Source of the DNA: Cruorifilaria tuberocauda
Taxonomy: Eukaryota; Nematoda; Chromadorea; Rhabditida; Onchocercidae
Direction of reading: 5' to 3'
Assembly (NCBI GenBank): GCA_013365365.1
Contig: JABVXU010000314.1
Coordinates: 1 to 64,000, forward strand
DNA: 64,000 nucleotides
Position numbers and translations under genes: made by a program. Positions 25,001-37,436 of the stretch are shown here, one piece after another. The notes under the pieces were generated by a model. The model was not told the DNA's origin. It worked only from the letters and a program-made list of their open reading frames with translations, and did not search any database. Positions within the stretch are counted from its first letter, which is position 1; the number at the start of each line of letters is the position of its first letter.

Positions 25001-25325
25001 ACTGTTACAATATTTTGCACTGTACGATATTGTCATCGTTGTTGTGGCAGGTGTATTTAATTTCATACATGGTATGATTACTTTTAATAGCGAAAACGAT
25101 TCTGCATGCAATTCGCATGATCTGCATCGTATGAAACCCAAGATTAGATTCATTCCAGATACAAAAAAGGTGGTAATAAAGTTTCATTCTGATATATTTG
25201 GTGGAACTTCCGATCAATCCAAGTCACAAATAAAGTGGAAGCGGCAAATACTTAAGATGTAACATTTTCTGCATTAATCCGAAAGCATAAATTTGCGAAT
25301 TCAGATGAAAGATGATAGTAACTGA
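22054..25325. other. Intergenic region between the receptor and the SKI2 locus
   Basis: No complete gene could be built. It holds the GC-rich block at 23366-23625 (listed separately) and an open plus-strand frame at about 25044-25262. The latter encodes a basic stretch (PKIRFIPDTKKVVIKFHSDI) that may be an exon of the unrecognised gene just upstream of SKI2, but no phase-consistent junction to the later exons was found. The rest is AT-rich and featureless. Confidence 0.5.
23366..23625. other. Isolated GC-rich block, open on both strands
   Basis: About 260 bases near 50% GC stand inside sequence of about 30% GC. The minus strand is open for 100 codons (23616-23314) from an apparent non-canonical start and is rich in Arg, Glu and Gly. 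The plus strand is open for 104 codons to a stop at 23524-23526. Neither translation is recognised and neither has a clear splice framework. It could be an exon of an unknown gene, a structured RNA, or a promoter. Confidence 0.4.
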
Positions 25326-26098
25326 AAACGTAAGCTGAACTGCACTGATTACCTGGTGAATAGTGATTGGGTGATTGGAACAAATATCTCAGCATATACG
25401 AACGTAAGATATAAAGTGATATCACCAGGTATGATAAGCTTTCTATTATCTACTTGATTTTGATTTTTGATTATATTATTAATGGAAAAATCTGATATTT
25501 GCATGTTTTATGCGAGGAAATATTTCAAAATTATGGGACAGATTTTTAGATTGGACAGTGTTAGTTAAATGTTCATGTGCTAATATTTAACAAGAGCCTT
25601 ACACAAATACATAAGAAATTATTATTTAATATTATTAATTACTCAAGTTCAAAGATATTAGTTTAGAATGTTTGAACTTGTCTATTTCAAGTGCTATGTC
25701 ACGAAGAAAAAAAAATAGACATAAATACATGCCTGATTTTGAATATGAAATTTCATTTCCCAATTTGTAAATTTTTTTCATATTTATTTACATTGTCTTC
25801 ATATTTTTCTTTTAAATTTTTTCACTAAAACAAGTGATAGTAATTAATTTGAAATTTTAGTCAAACTTAGATAACTCTTGATAACTAACTGCTAGATAAC
25901 TGATCCAAGCTTAGATGTGATAGAAGCTAATCTTAAACTCATTTATCCACTGTTAGAATTATTTCCCGTATAGCAGAATTACTGGAAGTAAGATCACTGC
26001 AAGAGAGTGAGAGTTGTAGAATAGATAAGAGAGTTTTCAGAGAAGTTAAAAAAGTGCTGAAGCAGCTGAAGAAACACGTACGAGAAGGCGTGGCGTAA
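25326..26098 (+). CDS. Exon-like fragments of an unrecognised gene upstream of SKI2
   Basis: Two open stretches join in phase. The first is 25326-25428, ending CCA-G before a GTATGA donor and reading NCTDYLVNSDWVIGTNISA then YTNVRYKVISP. The second is 25974-26098, after a CGTATAG acceptor, opening AELLEVRSLQESESCRID. It continues as a basic helical segment (REVKKVLKQLKKHVREG) and ends in TAA. Base composition is more gene-like than the flanks. The start and the acceptor of the first piece were not found, and the frame at 25044-25262 may also belong. The stop lies 355 bases before the SKI2 ATG on the same strand, so an operon is possible. No family was recognised. Confidence 0.33.
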
Positions 26099-26416
26099 TT
26101 CTCATGAAGTTCTGCCTGAACTATTTTATTACCTTAGTCGGGAATTTTTTCACCAGAATGAATTCGCTATATTTTCATTGAATCAATTTTTATCATTACC
26201 TCTACCGTTTCTTTTTTATGATTCACAAAATTTTTCCAAAGAGATAGTCCGTGTGTTCCATAATGATTTGATGATCAGATTAGAGCGAAAATATATATGC
26301 CACAGAGGAATGTTATATGGGTGAAAGTGAAATATGAGAACAATAACATGAATATTTTAAGCTCTTAATTACGAATTAAATCGTACTTCTCTGTACCAAA
26401 TAGATTAGAAATAAAG

Positions 26417-26426
26417 CTAGTTTCAG
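26417..26426 (+). promoter_or_regulatory. Candidate trans-splice acceptor of SKI2
   Basis: CTAGTTTCAG ends 26 bases before the SKI2 ATG at 26453, with no upstream SKI2 exon visible. It is consistent with spliced-leader addition; a cis-spliced leader exon is the alternative. Confidence 0.45.
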
Positions 26427-26452
26427 ATTTATTATAAAATCGAGGTATTGGG

Positions 26453-29400
26453 ATGAACATGGATGTATGGCTCAAAAACTATAAGCTTTATACGCAAAAT
26501 CAGGAGTCAATGATTAATGTTCAGTGCAAGGAAGATGCAGAAATACTGGAAAAAGAGATCCATTCGGAAGCAGAATCTGTTTTCCGGAATGGTGCATTGA
26601 AGTTAATTACGGAATGTGTTGAAGAATATGATATTTCAGAAACATACAGGTAACTTCTTTAGAATTTAAGTGTCATAGGCGTGTATCACTTCATGCTTCA
26701 CATTTGCATCTTTAGCAAAAATATTATGAAATAACTTCTCAGAAACTTAAACTCAATTTTTTTGATTAATTCAATTGCATTAAATTTCGAAAAATGTACT
26801 TTAACCACAATCGTGAAAATATTGGACTTTCGCAGATTGTTTTTTTTTTTCATTCGATAATGAAAAGGATACACGAAGAACAGTCGAATATAAAGAACAA
26901 TACGGAACTAATCTGTTTTCAGTTTTACGTAATATTTTTAGAGCCAAGTTAATATTAGCTTAGCCGTTGAATTAAACGTACTGGATTGATAAGTTGTGCT
27001 GTAAAATTATAGTATAGCCGTGTTCATGTGTTATTCATGTATTATTTTGCCATTATATTATTAAGTTTGATAATATTTGGTGGTATTTGTTTTTAAAACA
27101 AAAGCCCTTTTTACTTCAATTCAAGTTATGCTTCCATTACTAGAATCATATAAATCACCGATTTTAGCAGTGAATTATGTAATTAAAATTATGTAGATCT
27201 AATCTTCCTTTTAGGACAAATTATGTTATCATTTAAAGAAATTCAGTAACATTCCAGAACACAGCAACCGTTGTCAGATATTGAATGCTTAAAAGACCAG
27301 GTGCTGCAGAATTCAGGTACATCATTAGAAATACAAGCGTTGCGAGATTCGAAGTCAGGCAAGGTTACTGGTTATGTCGAAGTATTCAGTGACAGAAATA
27401 CCGAAACAGGTGATGCAAAAACATCAATGTCTCTCACCAGGTTAGATACATCCATGTAGTCTATAATCCAGTTAGTTTTATTCCTGTATATAATGGACTT
27501 TTGCAGTCTGAAGATTATTTTTTCATTCGATAATGAAAAGGATACATGAAGAAGAGCCATGTCGAATATAAAGAACAATATCGAATTAAAGTTGTTGCTA
27601 CCAGCGGTACTAAAAGTGCATCCTAATAAGCCCTTGAGTTATGAACACTGAAAATTTTTTAATATGCAGGGAATAATTTTAGCAGTGAGGAAGAGAGATA
27701 AGAGGAAAGAGAGAAATACGTATGTTTGCTAACCTTGTTACTATTCCAATGAACTTTAGGTCTCCAGATCCAAAAAGTGCATCAAATTTTATGGGCTCTG
27801 CAAGCAACTTTCCTTTTATGCCCGGTAAGTGTTTTCTTTTTTAGTATTCACTATCACGATGGCAGAAATAACTTCACAAATCAGAAATTGGCTCAGAAAA
27901 AAGGCAGATGTGTGTCGGTTTGTAGATTTTTTTTTTCGCCGTGAGTTCTGGATCTTCAGTATCTTGATTTTGTTTGTTATTTTCGTTTTTGATGCTTCTT
28001 TATCAAAATGATATCCATAAGGATTTCTATATTTATCTCAAATAAAATTTGGACATTTCTTTCTTTTTATCCACTATTCTTATACAGGTGGTTTTGATGC
28101 GGAAATCGAAAATGTATTTCGTTTAAATGATATTAGTATTACGACAGATGAAAACTTGGAGGAAGAAGTATATTTGCATTTTGACGGTAAGTCTTGTGAA
28201 GTTCCCATAATATCACTATCACTTTTGAAATTATCTTAGAGTTTCAGGTTTTCCCTTTTCAAGTATAACTTTGTTTCAAAAATTTTCTCTGCATTTAACC
28301 AAATTCCATATTTTACCTCCGTTTGAAATCTTAAACCAAATACCGAAACGAAAATTTGAGACCTTTTCTTATCGGATATTGAAAAAAGAAAAAATGAATC
28401 CACTTAGATTGTTTTGTTTCGAAGCTGGGAATTTAAAATTTTTCTGGATTGTAGAATTGTTTTCATTTTTTAAACGTGTCAATGTTTCAAACCTTTTTTC
28501 ATATTGCAGAATGCTCTACATCGGAATTGCTCTTCTGTCTTCCTGGAATAAACGTTAATGGTCTCACTGAGAATGACATTCATGATTTCTCTCCAAGCAG
28601 CTTTCATTTTGCTGATGGTAATTTGGATGATTTGATGGAATCTGTGAAAATCAACAGTTCAGCTCATTCCTTAAATATGGTTCAGGATGACTCTAAAAGC
28701 CCAATTGAATCTTGTAATGAATCAGAAATCGATGAAGTGGACAAAGAATTCGAGGCAAGAATTTTTTAGAATTTCATTGACTTTGATAAACGCCGACGTA
28801 GTACCTTTAAACTGCAGTGCAAACTTTACGAAAAGTGGTCAATTTTTCTTGAAATTCTGCACAACCTTCGTTGAAGTTTGATGCCATATTTCATGGTTTT
28901 TGCGATATATGAAATTGAAATTTTCAATCTCATTACAATTAATTATAACTGATACTGAAAGAAATTACTTTTTTAACAATCATTTTTACTGTTGATATTA
29001 AAATATTACGAGAATTTTTGAAATTGAAAAATAATGTCAGTCAGACTAGATAACAAATAGTATTGGTTATTTTTCATTTAAAAATGACTAGAATATCGAG
29101 TTCTGTTTAGGAATTTACAAGTGTTTTCGGCTTAATTAAGATATAGCGAAGGCGAGAATTGTTGGTCCGAATAATTTTAATTTCGAGAGAAGTGTTTGTA
29201 TTGAGTTTTATTTCAAAGACAATTTACTTTTCTTCAGCAATTGGTGATCGAAGTTGAAGAAATTGAATCTTTACAAAGCGAAAAATATGAGCTGCAAGTA
29301 CAGAATAAAGAATACTCGTATGCTCATGTTTTAAATACATCAAAGAATGTTGAAGATTACGAAATATTGAAAAATAATATGGCAAGGAAAGTGAGAATCA

Positions 29401-32400
29401 TAAGATTTCATCAAACAGAAAGTTCTAAATTTTAATGGTTTTTGCGTGAATTATGACATTAAACACAGTTGATTTCATGATTCAGAAAAATTTCCATGTA
29501 TAATCATGCCTACATTTATTCTTATTCTTTTGTGAATGTGGCATTGTAGAAGAGTCCGCATTAATTTTGTAGGAGGCTGAATTCCTCTCGGCTGCTATGG
29601 GCCTTCATTGCTGTTTTATAACAAATTTCTTATTTTAGTATCCATTCGAATTGGACCCATTCCAACAGCAAGCGGTCGTATGTTTAGATCGTGGCGATTC
29701 TGTGTTCGTTGCTGCTCATACTTCGGCCGGTAAAACCGTTGTCGCTGAATATGCTGTTGCTTTGTGCAATCTACATAAAACCAGGCAAAATCAATTATAA
29801 AATTTTGAAGAAATTGTATTTAATCACTGTATTTTTATCTGTACAGAATAGGTGTTGCACTTTATTGGTCAAAACAATTCCTTAATAAGATGTATTACAA
29901 ACTGATGTCATGACTTATTCCCAGGATGTCACGATATTCATGATTCATCGAATTAGTGTGTTTAGATCTAAAGAGACTCAAAACACTCTTAATTTATCAT
30001 AATTTAGAGCGTGATTTGAACTAGTACTTATATTGTTAAACAATAATTTTCGACTGTTTGCAGGGCAATATATACATCACCGATAAAAGCACTTTCAAAT
30101 CAAAAATTTCGCGAGTTCAAACTCATTTTCGAAGACGTTGGTCTTATAACAGGTGATATACAACTACATCCAGAAGCTTTTTGTCTTATAATGACAACGG
30201 AAGTTTTAAGGCTAGTTTTGGTTTTTTTGAACGATCGGGAAGAGAACTGACAAATAACTTTTGCATCGCATTTTGGGAATTAGTCGATATAGACTATCAC
30301 TACTTGCTCTGATTTGGCTTCATCGAATTTTTCAGGATTTTGGTCAATGTATTCTCATTAATTTTTAATATAAAATAATAAAAAATATTACTGTTTTGCT
30401 TTTCCAGATCTATGCTTTATAATGGATCGGAAATTATTCGCGAATTAGAGTGGGTCATTTTCGATGAAGTACATTATATCAATGATGCAGAGGTTTTTTT
30501 AGAATATTTAAAAACATTTTTATTAGGCATGGACATGGTACTGAGCACAGTATGAAGCTTTGTCGTTAAATTACTTTCCAAAGAAATAAATGCAGGAATT
30601 TTGAGGAGTGCTGAATATTAATGCTATGTCGCATTAATCTTTGTTGGGACGACAGTAAATAAGGTTGTTTACAATATTTTCTTTAAGGAATATTCACGAT
30701 AAGACATCAAAATATTTCTGTAGCCAGTCACATTTACTTCCTAAGTATCATTGGTACACATCGTCTTGAAACTTCTAAGAATTTGTCTAGGGAACATGCT
30801 AACAGTTGTATTCTCTTTCTCATCGCGATAAGGTGTGTCATTTAAATGTGATAGAAACTACTTTTGCATTGCATTTATAATATACTTATTTCAAAATAAC
30901 TTGTTTTTCAGCGTGGACATGTTTGGGAGGAAGTGCTGATTATGTTACCAGCTCATGCAAAAATTGTTATGCTGAGTGCTACTGTGCCTAATTGTATTGA
31001 ATTTGCCGATTGGGTTGGGTATGTCTTTTTTTATGATTTCAAATTTTTGTTACATTTAAGTCTGACTCTCACTCGTTTTATCTACCTTGTCTAGTTTAGA
31101 AAAAGCGCCAAATCTGATCTGATTAAAAAGTTTTTCGATCAATCGAAAAATAATGTTTACTTGTTTTTATTTATATAAAGATTTCAGACGCATTAAAAAA
31201 AAGCAGATTTATGTGATTATGACTGCGCGACGTCCTGTACCACTCGAGCACTTTTTATATACTGGGCAAGATGGTAAAACTAAAAAGGATATGTTTAAAA
31301 TTATTAATAGCGATGGGCAGTTTGTGCAAAAAGGGTATCAATTTGATATTTAAATTCATTCCACAGATTTATATTTTGATATTTTGCATTAAATCTTGTC
31401 CACATTTGTACGATTTTGATCATGAGTAGAATCGAACAGTTTATTCAACTCATCATTTCCATGTTTATAATATCTTGAATTTCAGAAACTATGATTTTAA
31501 TGACTAGTTAATTCTGTTCAACGCTACTGATTACTTTAGTTAACATTATTGCAATTAATAGGTTCATTATTTTAACATTATGATTCAAAAATCTTGAAGT
31601 GAGTTATAAGATAGTGAGTTACGAAATGTTCTCTGAATCTGTTGTATCTTTCAAAATGATACTCTTTTCTACTTCATTGTTATTTTGTTTGATTAAAAAA
31701 AATATATTATTTATTCCTACATTTTAAAGGTATTCTCTTGCAAGTGCAGCAAAAACAATTATGCGTAAAGCAAATAAGAACGTTGGACCTATTGGGTATC
31801 GATCAAATAATAAAATTTTAAGTTGTTTTAAAAAATTGTTGTGCTGCCTTTGATTTGATCTAGATTTCAATTTTTTGTGACCTTTATAGTTGAGTTTTGC
31901 ATAATTCTTATGTTTCATTTTCATATTCTGTTATTTGCAGGATAAGAATGTTTACACCACTGTTATTGACCATTTACGCATGCAGAATATGTTACCGGTC
32001 ATTGTTTTTGTGTTTTCTAGACGAAGGTCTGATATTTTGTTTATTATAAATAACAAAAAGCGAATAATGAAAAGCTCTCATTTCATTATATTTTTCTGGG
32101 GTCAATTAAACTTGCTGAAATATGTGTTCAAATATGTTGGACTCGAACATAACATGTGAAGTTATCATTAATATGGTTTTTTATTTGAAGTCATTTCAAG
32201 TTTGATATTAGTTAACGAATAATTACTATGAAGATGTGATGAAAATGCGTACTTGTTGCGATCAGTTGACTTGACTACAGAGAAGGAAAAATCCAGTATA
32301 CATCATTTTTTCTCAAGATGCATTGCGCGTTTGAAGGGTTCGGACAAAAATCTACCTCAGGCAAGTTTTACAATCCACTTTATTTGAGAATATTTCAGCG

Positions 32401-35400
32401 CATGATTGTTGAATGTAATGCTTTCCAGCGAAACAACCGAAGTATCCGAGACTCCATTTCATTACAATGCGTTTTTATGTTTTATTTATTTCCGTATACC
32501 ACTCTGTTTCTCTTTGATAATAAATATTGAAGACTAGTAAACTAAAAAATAAAAATTAAGAAATCTTGCAAAGCAATTGGTTTTTTCCCTCCTTATATTG
32601 TGATAATATCCGTGCTTTGATTTGCTGGTGTCTCCTTGATATCATGATGAAATCTGTATTTTCGCTTTTCTACATATTGTTCTCCTGATTCATTTGTTAA
32701 ATTAGACGTTTCCAAAAAATTTTCACTAATGTTTTGACTGAGTGATTAACTGAGATTCAGTATGCAAATTATTCTAAATCTAACTCATTTTGAAGCGAAT
32801 TTTTCAATATTTCTAGGTACTGCAAATGAAAGAATTATGCAAACATGGTTTTGCAATACATCACAGTGGCATTTTACCAATTTTAAAAGAAGTTGTCGAA
32901 TTACTGTTTCAAAAAGGACTAGTTAAGGTATTTACTTTTGCAATATAGAAAAAACGAATTTCTGAATTTCATATCTTCAAGTTTGTTTTTTGAAGTGCAT
33001 TGTTGTTTTAAAATTATGCTGGAAATTTATTTCAATATATAAGCATAATTTTTGGTCAATAGTTTGAAACAGTATTGCAGGTGTTATTTGCTACTGAAAC
33101 TTTTGCAATGGGTGTGAATATGCCCGCTCGAACAGTGATTTTTGACTCTTTGCAAAAACATGATGGCCGGCAGTTGCGTATACTGAATCCTGGGGAGTAT
33201 ATTCAGGTATTCTACTGATCTTATTCCTAAAAATTCTTACTTGCGAAGTAATTCAGTAGCTCTGAAATCAAAATGTGCCTTTCTTTAGAATATTCAAGTA
33301 AATTCAAAGAAACAAATTATTATTCTTTTGTCGATTCATAATAAATCAAGCAATTAATTCTTTATCATAATCAGTCGAGTTCTTTGTTTTGAACAGAAGC
33401 CGTAAGGAAGAAAATTTTTATAGTAATCATTAGGAATAATTTTCCAGATGGCTGGTCGAGCTGGACGACGAGGCTTGGATGCCACTGGTACCGTAATTGT
33501 TTTATGTAAAGGGCCTTATATTCCCGATTATCTAGATCTGGTCAATTGTATGCAGGTCTGTGGTTTTCTCACTTTTCACATAATGTTTTTTCGTCGACTG
33601 ACAAATATCTGAGATAAGACATCTTCTGAAACATCAAAAATGTAATGAGAAGGAAAAGAGCATGATGAGAGGTGGGAGAAAGTACTGAGCTTATTTTGTG
33701 AGGAACTTTGAGCTAAACTAAAAATCAAAACCAGAATTTTCTTTGTCATCCTTAATATGTATAATGCAAGTTTTTCTTCGTTCTGTTTTATGAATCCAAT
33801 GATTTCAGGGCAAACCAACAAAGTTGGAATCCCGATTTAGAGTAACGTACTCAATGCTTCTCAATTTGTTGCGAGTAGAACATTTAAGTGTCGAGGATGT
33901 GTTAAGGAGAAGCTATGTTGAAAGTGCATCGCTCAGATTAGCGCTGACCCAAAAAACACGCTTGAAAGAGGTGAATTAGGATAAGCATATAAACTGTAAT
34001 GATTATGTCTCTATGGATAAATTTATTTAGGACTGAATTCTTGTCCAACGTGGGCGGTAAAATTTAAAAATGAAAAATTGAATGACTCAATTTTTTAGCC
34101 GTTTGCAACATTCATTTTATGATATCAATATATGTCGGAACTTTACAGTCGTCCTCAGAGAGCTCTCTGAAGAATTTTAACCGCTCATCTTCCTTAATTT
34201 ATAGAATATTTAGTATTTTATATGATCAAAAATCATTTATTCGAAAATCTGCTACACTCTACGTAACCTCTAACAAATAATTCTATTATTCTTCGGAAAA
34301 TATCTTATGAATTTTGTAAAATTGAGGTTTCAGATAGAAAAACTCTTAGCATCGAAAGAAGATCTCAATTGCTCGGCATGTTTTCCTGTCGAAGGTCGTT
34401 CAATTGTTGATTATTATGAGAACTTGAGGATATTTCTACTGTCTCGGGCTGAATTATGGGTCGAACTAATTCGATTTTCGGTTGTGGATAAATTATTGTC
34501 ACCGGGACGTTTAATTATTGTTTCTTTACCAGAGACTGAACGAATTGCTGCTGTAGCTGTGCTTCTTAAGGTTTACAAATACTTCATTGAAAGTATTAAA
34601 ATATTTGTCTTAAAATAGAGAGTTAATCATTAGCCTTTTATTTATCAAGTTTCCAAAAGAAATTCATATGATAATGGAATTTTTCATTCTCTTTTTTCCC
34701 TCTCCAATTTTCGTTAACATTTTTACAAAGAAAATAATTATTCAAGATAACAATATATGGAAATTCAAAGAAAATGACTTTGCTGCTCTCGACGGAAGAT
34801 GATCAGCAAGTTACAGAACGAGAAAAGCGGGAAATAGATTTTTTCATGCGAATGCCACAAGAGGTTAGAACCTCCCTCATTTTTATTATTTTGTGATACT
34901 ATTAAGATATACTTGAGAAGTGTAATTAATACTTTTTCCAGAAACAACGAGAAATATATGAAACAAGACTATTGCAATATGCAGCATTTTATGGTCTTGA
35001 AGGTTTACCACCGCAAAAATTTCCAAATCAAGTTCGAAGAATAGGGACTGTTTTGGATAATATACCACTCGATCATTTAATAGCAGTCTGTCAGAAAACT
35101 GTAAGGATTGATCCGTTGGCTGTCATAGAAGATGTAAAAGCAAGAAGTTACTCCAACTATCAGTAGGTCTTTTTCCTCTTTCGTTTCTTTTTTTCATAAG
35201 TTTCATTCACTGAAATTCTCTTCTGCTAAACATGCGATGGATATTCAGTCTAAAAAAGTGGTCTTAGTTCTTAACTTTTTCTCTTGTTAAATCATCGGCA
35301 ATTGTGCTTATATCATAATACCAAATTTTAATATTTTATTTATAATTAGATTGCCAAATGAAGCTCTCCTGAAAGTAATTAGTGAAATTGATGATGTAGC

Positions 35401-37436
35401 AGTAAATTGGGACAACACGAAAAAGGAATGTATGAAACTACCAGGGCAAGATATACAAGTGAACGATATTGATATGTTTCAAAGATTACTTCATTTGAAT
35501 GACTTCCGCAGTTTTCTAATGAATGATGCAAATTTTCATTGCCGGCAATGCTCGTTGTTTCGAGAACATGTGAGTCGATCTTCATTCCATAAGCTCATAA
35601 AATCATTTAAAGATGAGTGCCTATTTTTCGGAAATCGTATCACTTCATTATTTTTATCTCGATTTCTTGAATTTTTCGATTTCAGTTTTTTAAATATACT
35701 ATCTGGTTTTATTCGGAGTTAGTGGAATGTTATATTGATTGATTGAATTCTTTTTTTCATTGAAATACGTTATATTACTTGATAAATTTTAGTTCACATA
35801 TATACATGATAAAAGAAGCCTACAGACGAAATGCGATGAACTTCGTTTAAAGCTTTCAACTAGTGGTTTGCTTCTCTCACAAGATTACTACGATCGTATC
35901 AAAGTAATATTTCCATATTTAATTATCTGAATTCTATGTTTGTTTTCATTCGTTTGACTTTTTCATTTTTTTAGCAGTTCATCTCTAAATACTTTTAGCT
36001 CTTACGTCATTTGAACTACATTGATGATTCCAATTTGGTTTCTCTGAAAGGTCGCGTGGCGTGTGAAATACATCACCAGGTGTGATGAAATTCTCATTTA
36101 TTTTTTCTGACTATTGTTTGACAAATTGTTTAATACTTTGTTGGAAAAGTCATATAGATTCATTTTCGTTTCATGTTGATTATCCTTAGAAATTTTTCAT
36201 ATACTTCTGGAAAAAAATTAATAATTATAGATCAGTAATGAAATGAAAGGTGAAGAATATTGCAAAATTGTATTTTCAGGAATTGCTAGTTACGGAATTG
36301 ATGCTGGATAACAAATTCCACCATCGCTCAGCTGCAGAAATAGCAGCTATGCTTTCAGTAACAACATGTCAACACAGATCAAGAGAAAGTGATTATAGAA
36401 AAGATAAGGAAGGTGAAATTGTACAAACTCCACCAGTATTAAAAGAGGTATATGTTTTTTGCTCATTAATTATTTATGTGTGAAATTAGGTAGAAAAGCA
36501 TGACTATAAGTGGTACAAGTGGAACTGCAAATGCTAGATAAGGGAAATTTTCCCTCTGTTGTTAGATGGATAATAACTTAGAATTTGGAGGAAAAAAGAA
36601 AGAGAAGCAATATAATACAAATAACTAAAATGCAAGATTTAAAACAGTTTTTAGAAAAACTTGTAATTTTTTCTTCATATTTTTTTTTTAGTTGAAAGAT
36701 GACATTATTGAAGTGTGTAACAGAATTGGAAGAATCCAACGGGAATGTGGTGTAAAGGATATCGACATTTCTGAAGAATTGAGCTTTGATTTGATGCATG
36801 CCGTTTATGAATGGGCAAATTCAATGGTATAATTGCAAAGTTTTTCATTTCAATTTGTTGCTTTTATCTACAATTTTTTTGAAATTCTATTAGGGCAATA
36901 TTTATTTCTGTGTCAAAGTTTGTTTTACTGATAACTTTCTGAAACTTATGAAAGTCATCAGGCTTTTTGTCAGATAATTATTTATTATTCTCGTCAATCC
37001 TTTTTTGTACAGTAGAGACAGAACCTCTTAATTTTCGAAAGTTCCTTATGTTCATTTTCTTTACTTGTAACTTAAGACAAATCTTTCTGGTTTAATGCCA
37101 GTCTTTCTGGTTTAGTGCCTATGTCGTAGAATTTTCTTTGGAATGTGATGATTATCTGTCACGAATTTACATTTTCCTCCATCGACATCGTGATTATAAG
37201 GTAGGTTGTCATACGTATTACATTTTTAGCCATTTGCTGATATAATGCAGTTCACGGATGCGCAGGAAGGTTTGATTGTACGATGCATACAAAGGTTGGA
37301 TGAGTTATGTCGTGATATACGAAATGCCGCAAGACTAGTTGGTGATCCTGCACTATACGAAAAAATGGAAGACACATCAACGGCTATCAAAAGAGATATC
37401 GTTTTTGCGGCTAGTCTTTATACTGTTCTAGATTAG
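26453..37436 (+). CDS. SKIV2L: SKI2 exosome-cofactor RNA helicase (SKIV2L/skih-2 family)
   Basis: DExH helicase of the Ski complex, which feeds mRNA into the cytoplasmic exosome. Twenty-seven exons: 26453-26649, 27258-27440, 27760-27824, 28088-28186, 28510-28754, 29238-29390, 29639-29784, 30064-30210, 30408-30492, 30912-31018, 31188-31334, 31730-31781, 31941-32026, 32234-32360, 32817-32927, 33081-33206, 33448-33555, 33809-33970, 34334-34570, 34771-34863, 34942-35162, 35350-35569, 35793-35903, 35999-36079, 36280-36447, 36692-36826 and 37251-37436; about 1,266 residues (human 1,246). Motifs: Ski2 N-domain [21 protein letters not shown]; Ia [21 protein letters not shown]; Ib [78 protein letters not shown]. 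The C-terminal DSHCT domain spans [10 protein letters not shown] to [11 protein letters not shown]. Donors after 28754, 29784, 30210 and 32360 are GC. The 31781 donor is weak; the stronger GTATCG at 31796 breaks phase. Confidence 0.96.
26824..26911 (+). repeat. Duplicated intronic segment, copy 1 (SKI2 intron 1)
   Basis: This segment and 27495-27584 share GGACTTT.GCAG, then a T run, then ATTCGATAATGAAAAGGATA, then TCGAATATAAAGAACAATA, with a few substitutions and small gaps. The two copies lie in consecutive introns on either side of exon 2, in the same orientation. Confidence 0.9.
27495..27584 (+). repeat. Duplicated intronic segment, copy 2 (SKI2 intron 2)
   Basis: Second copy of the approximately 90-base repeat. 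It starts 54 bases after the exon 2 donor. By eye it matches copy 1 at most positions, with a short indel around the T run and another before TCGAATATAAAG. Confidence 0.9.
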
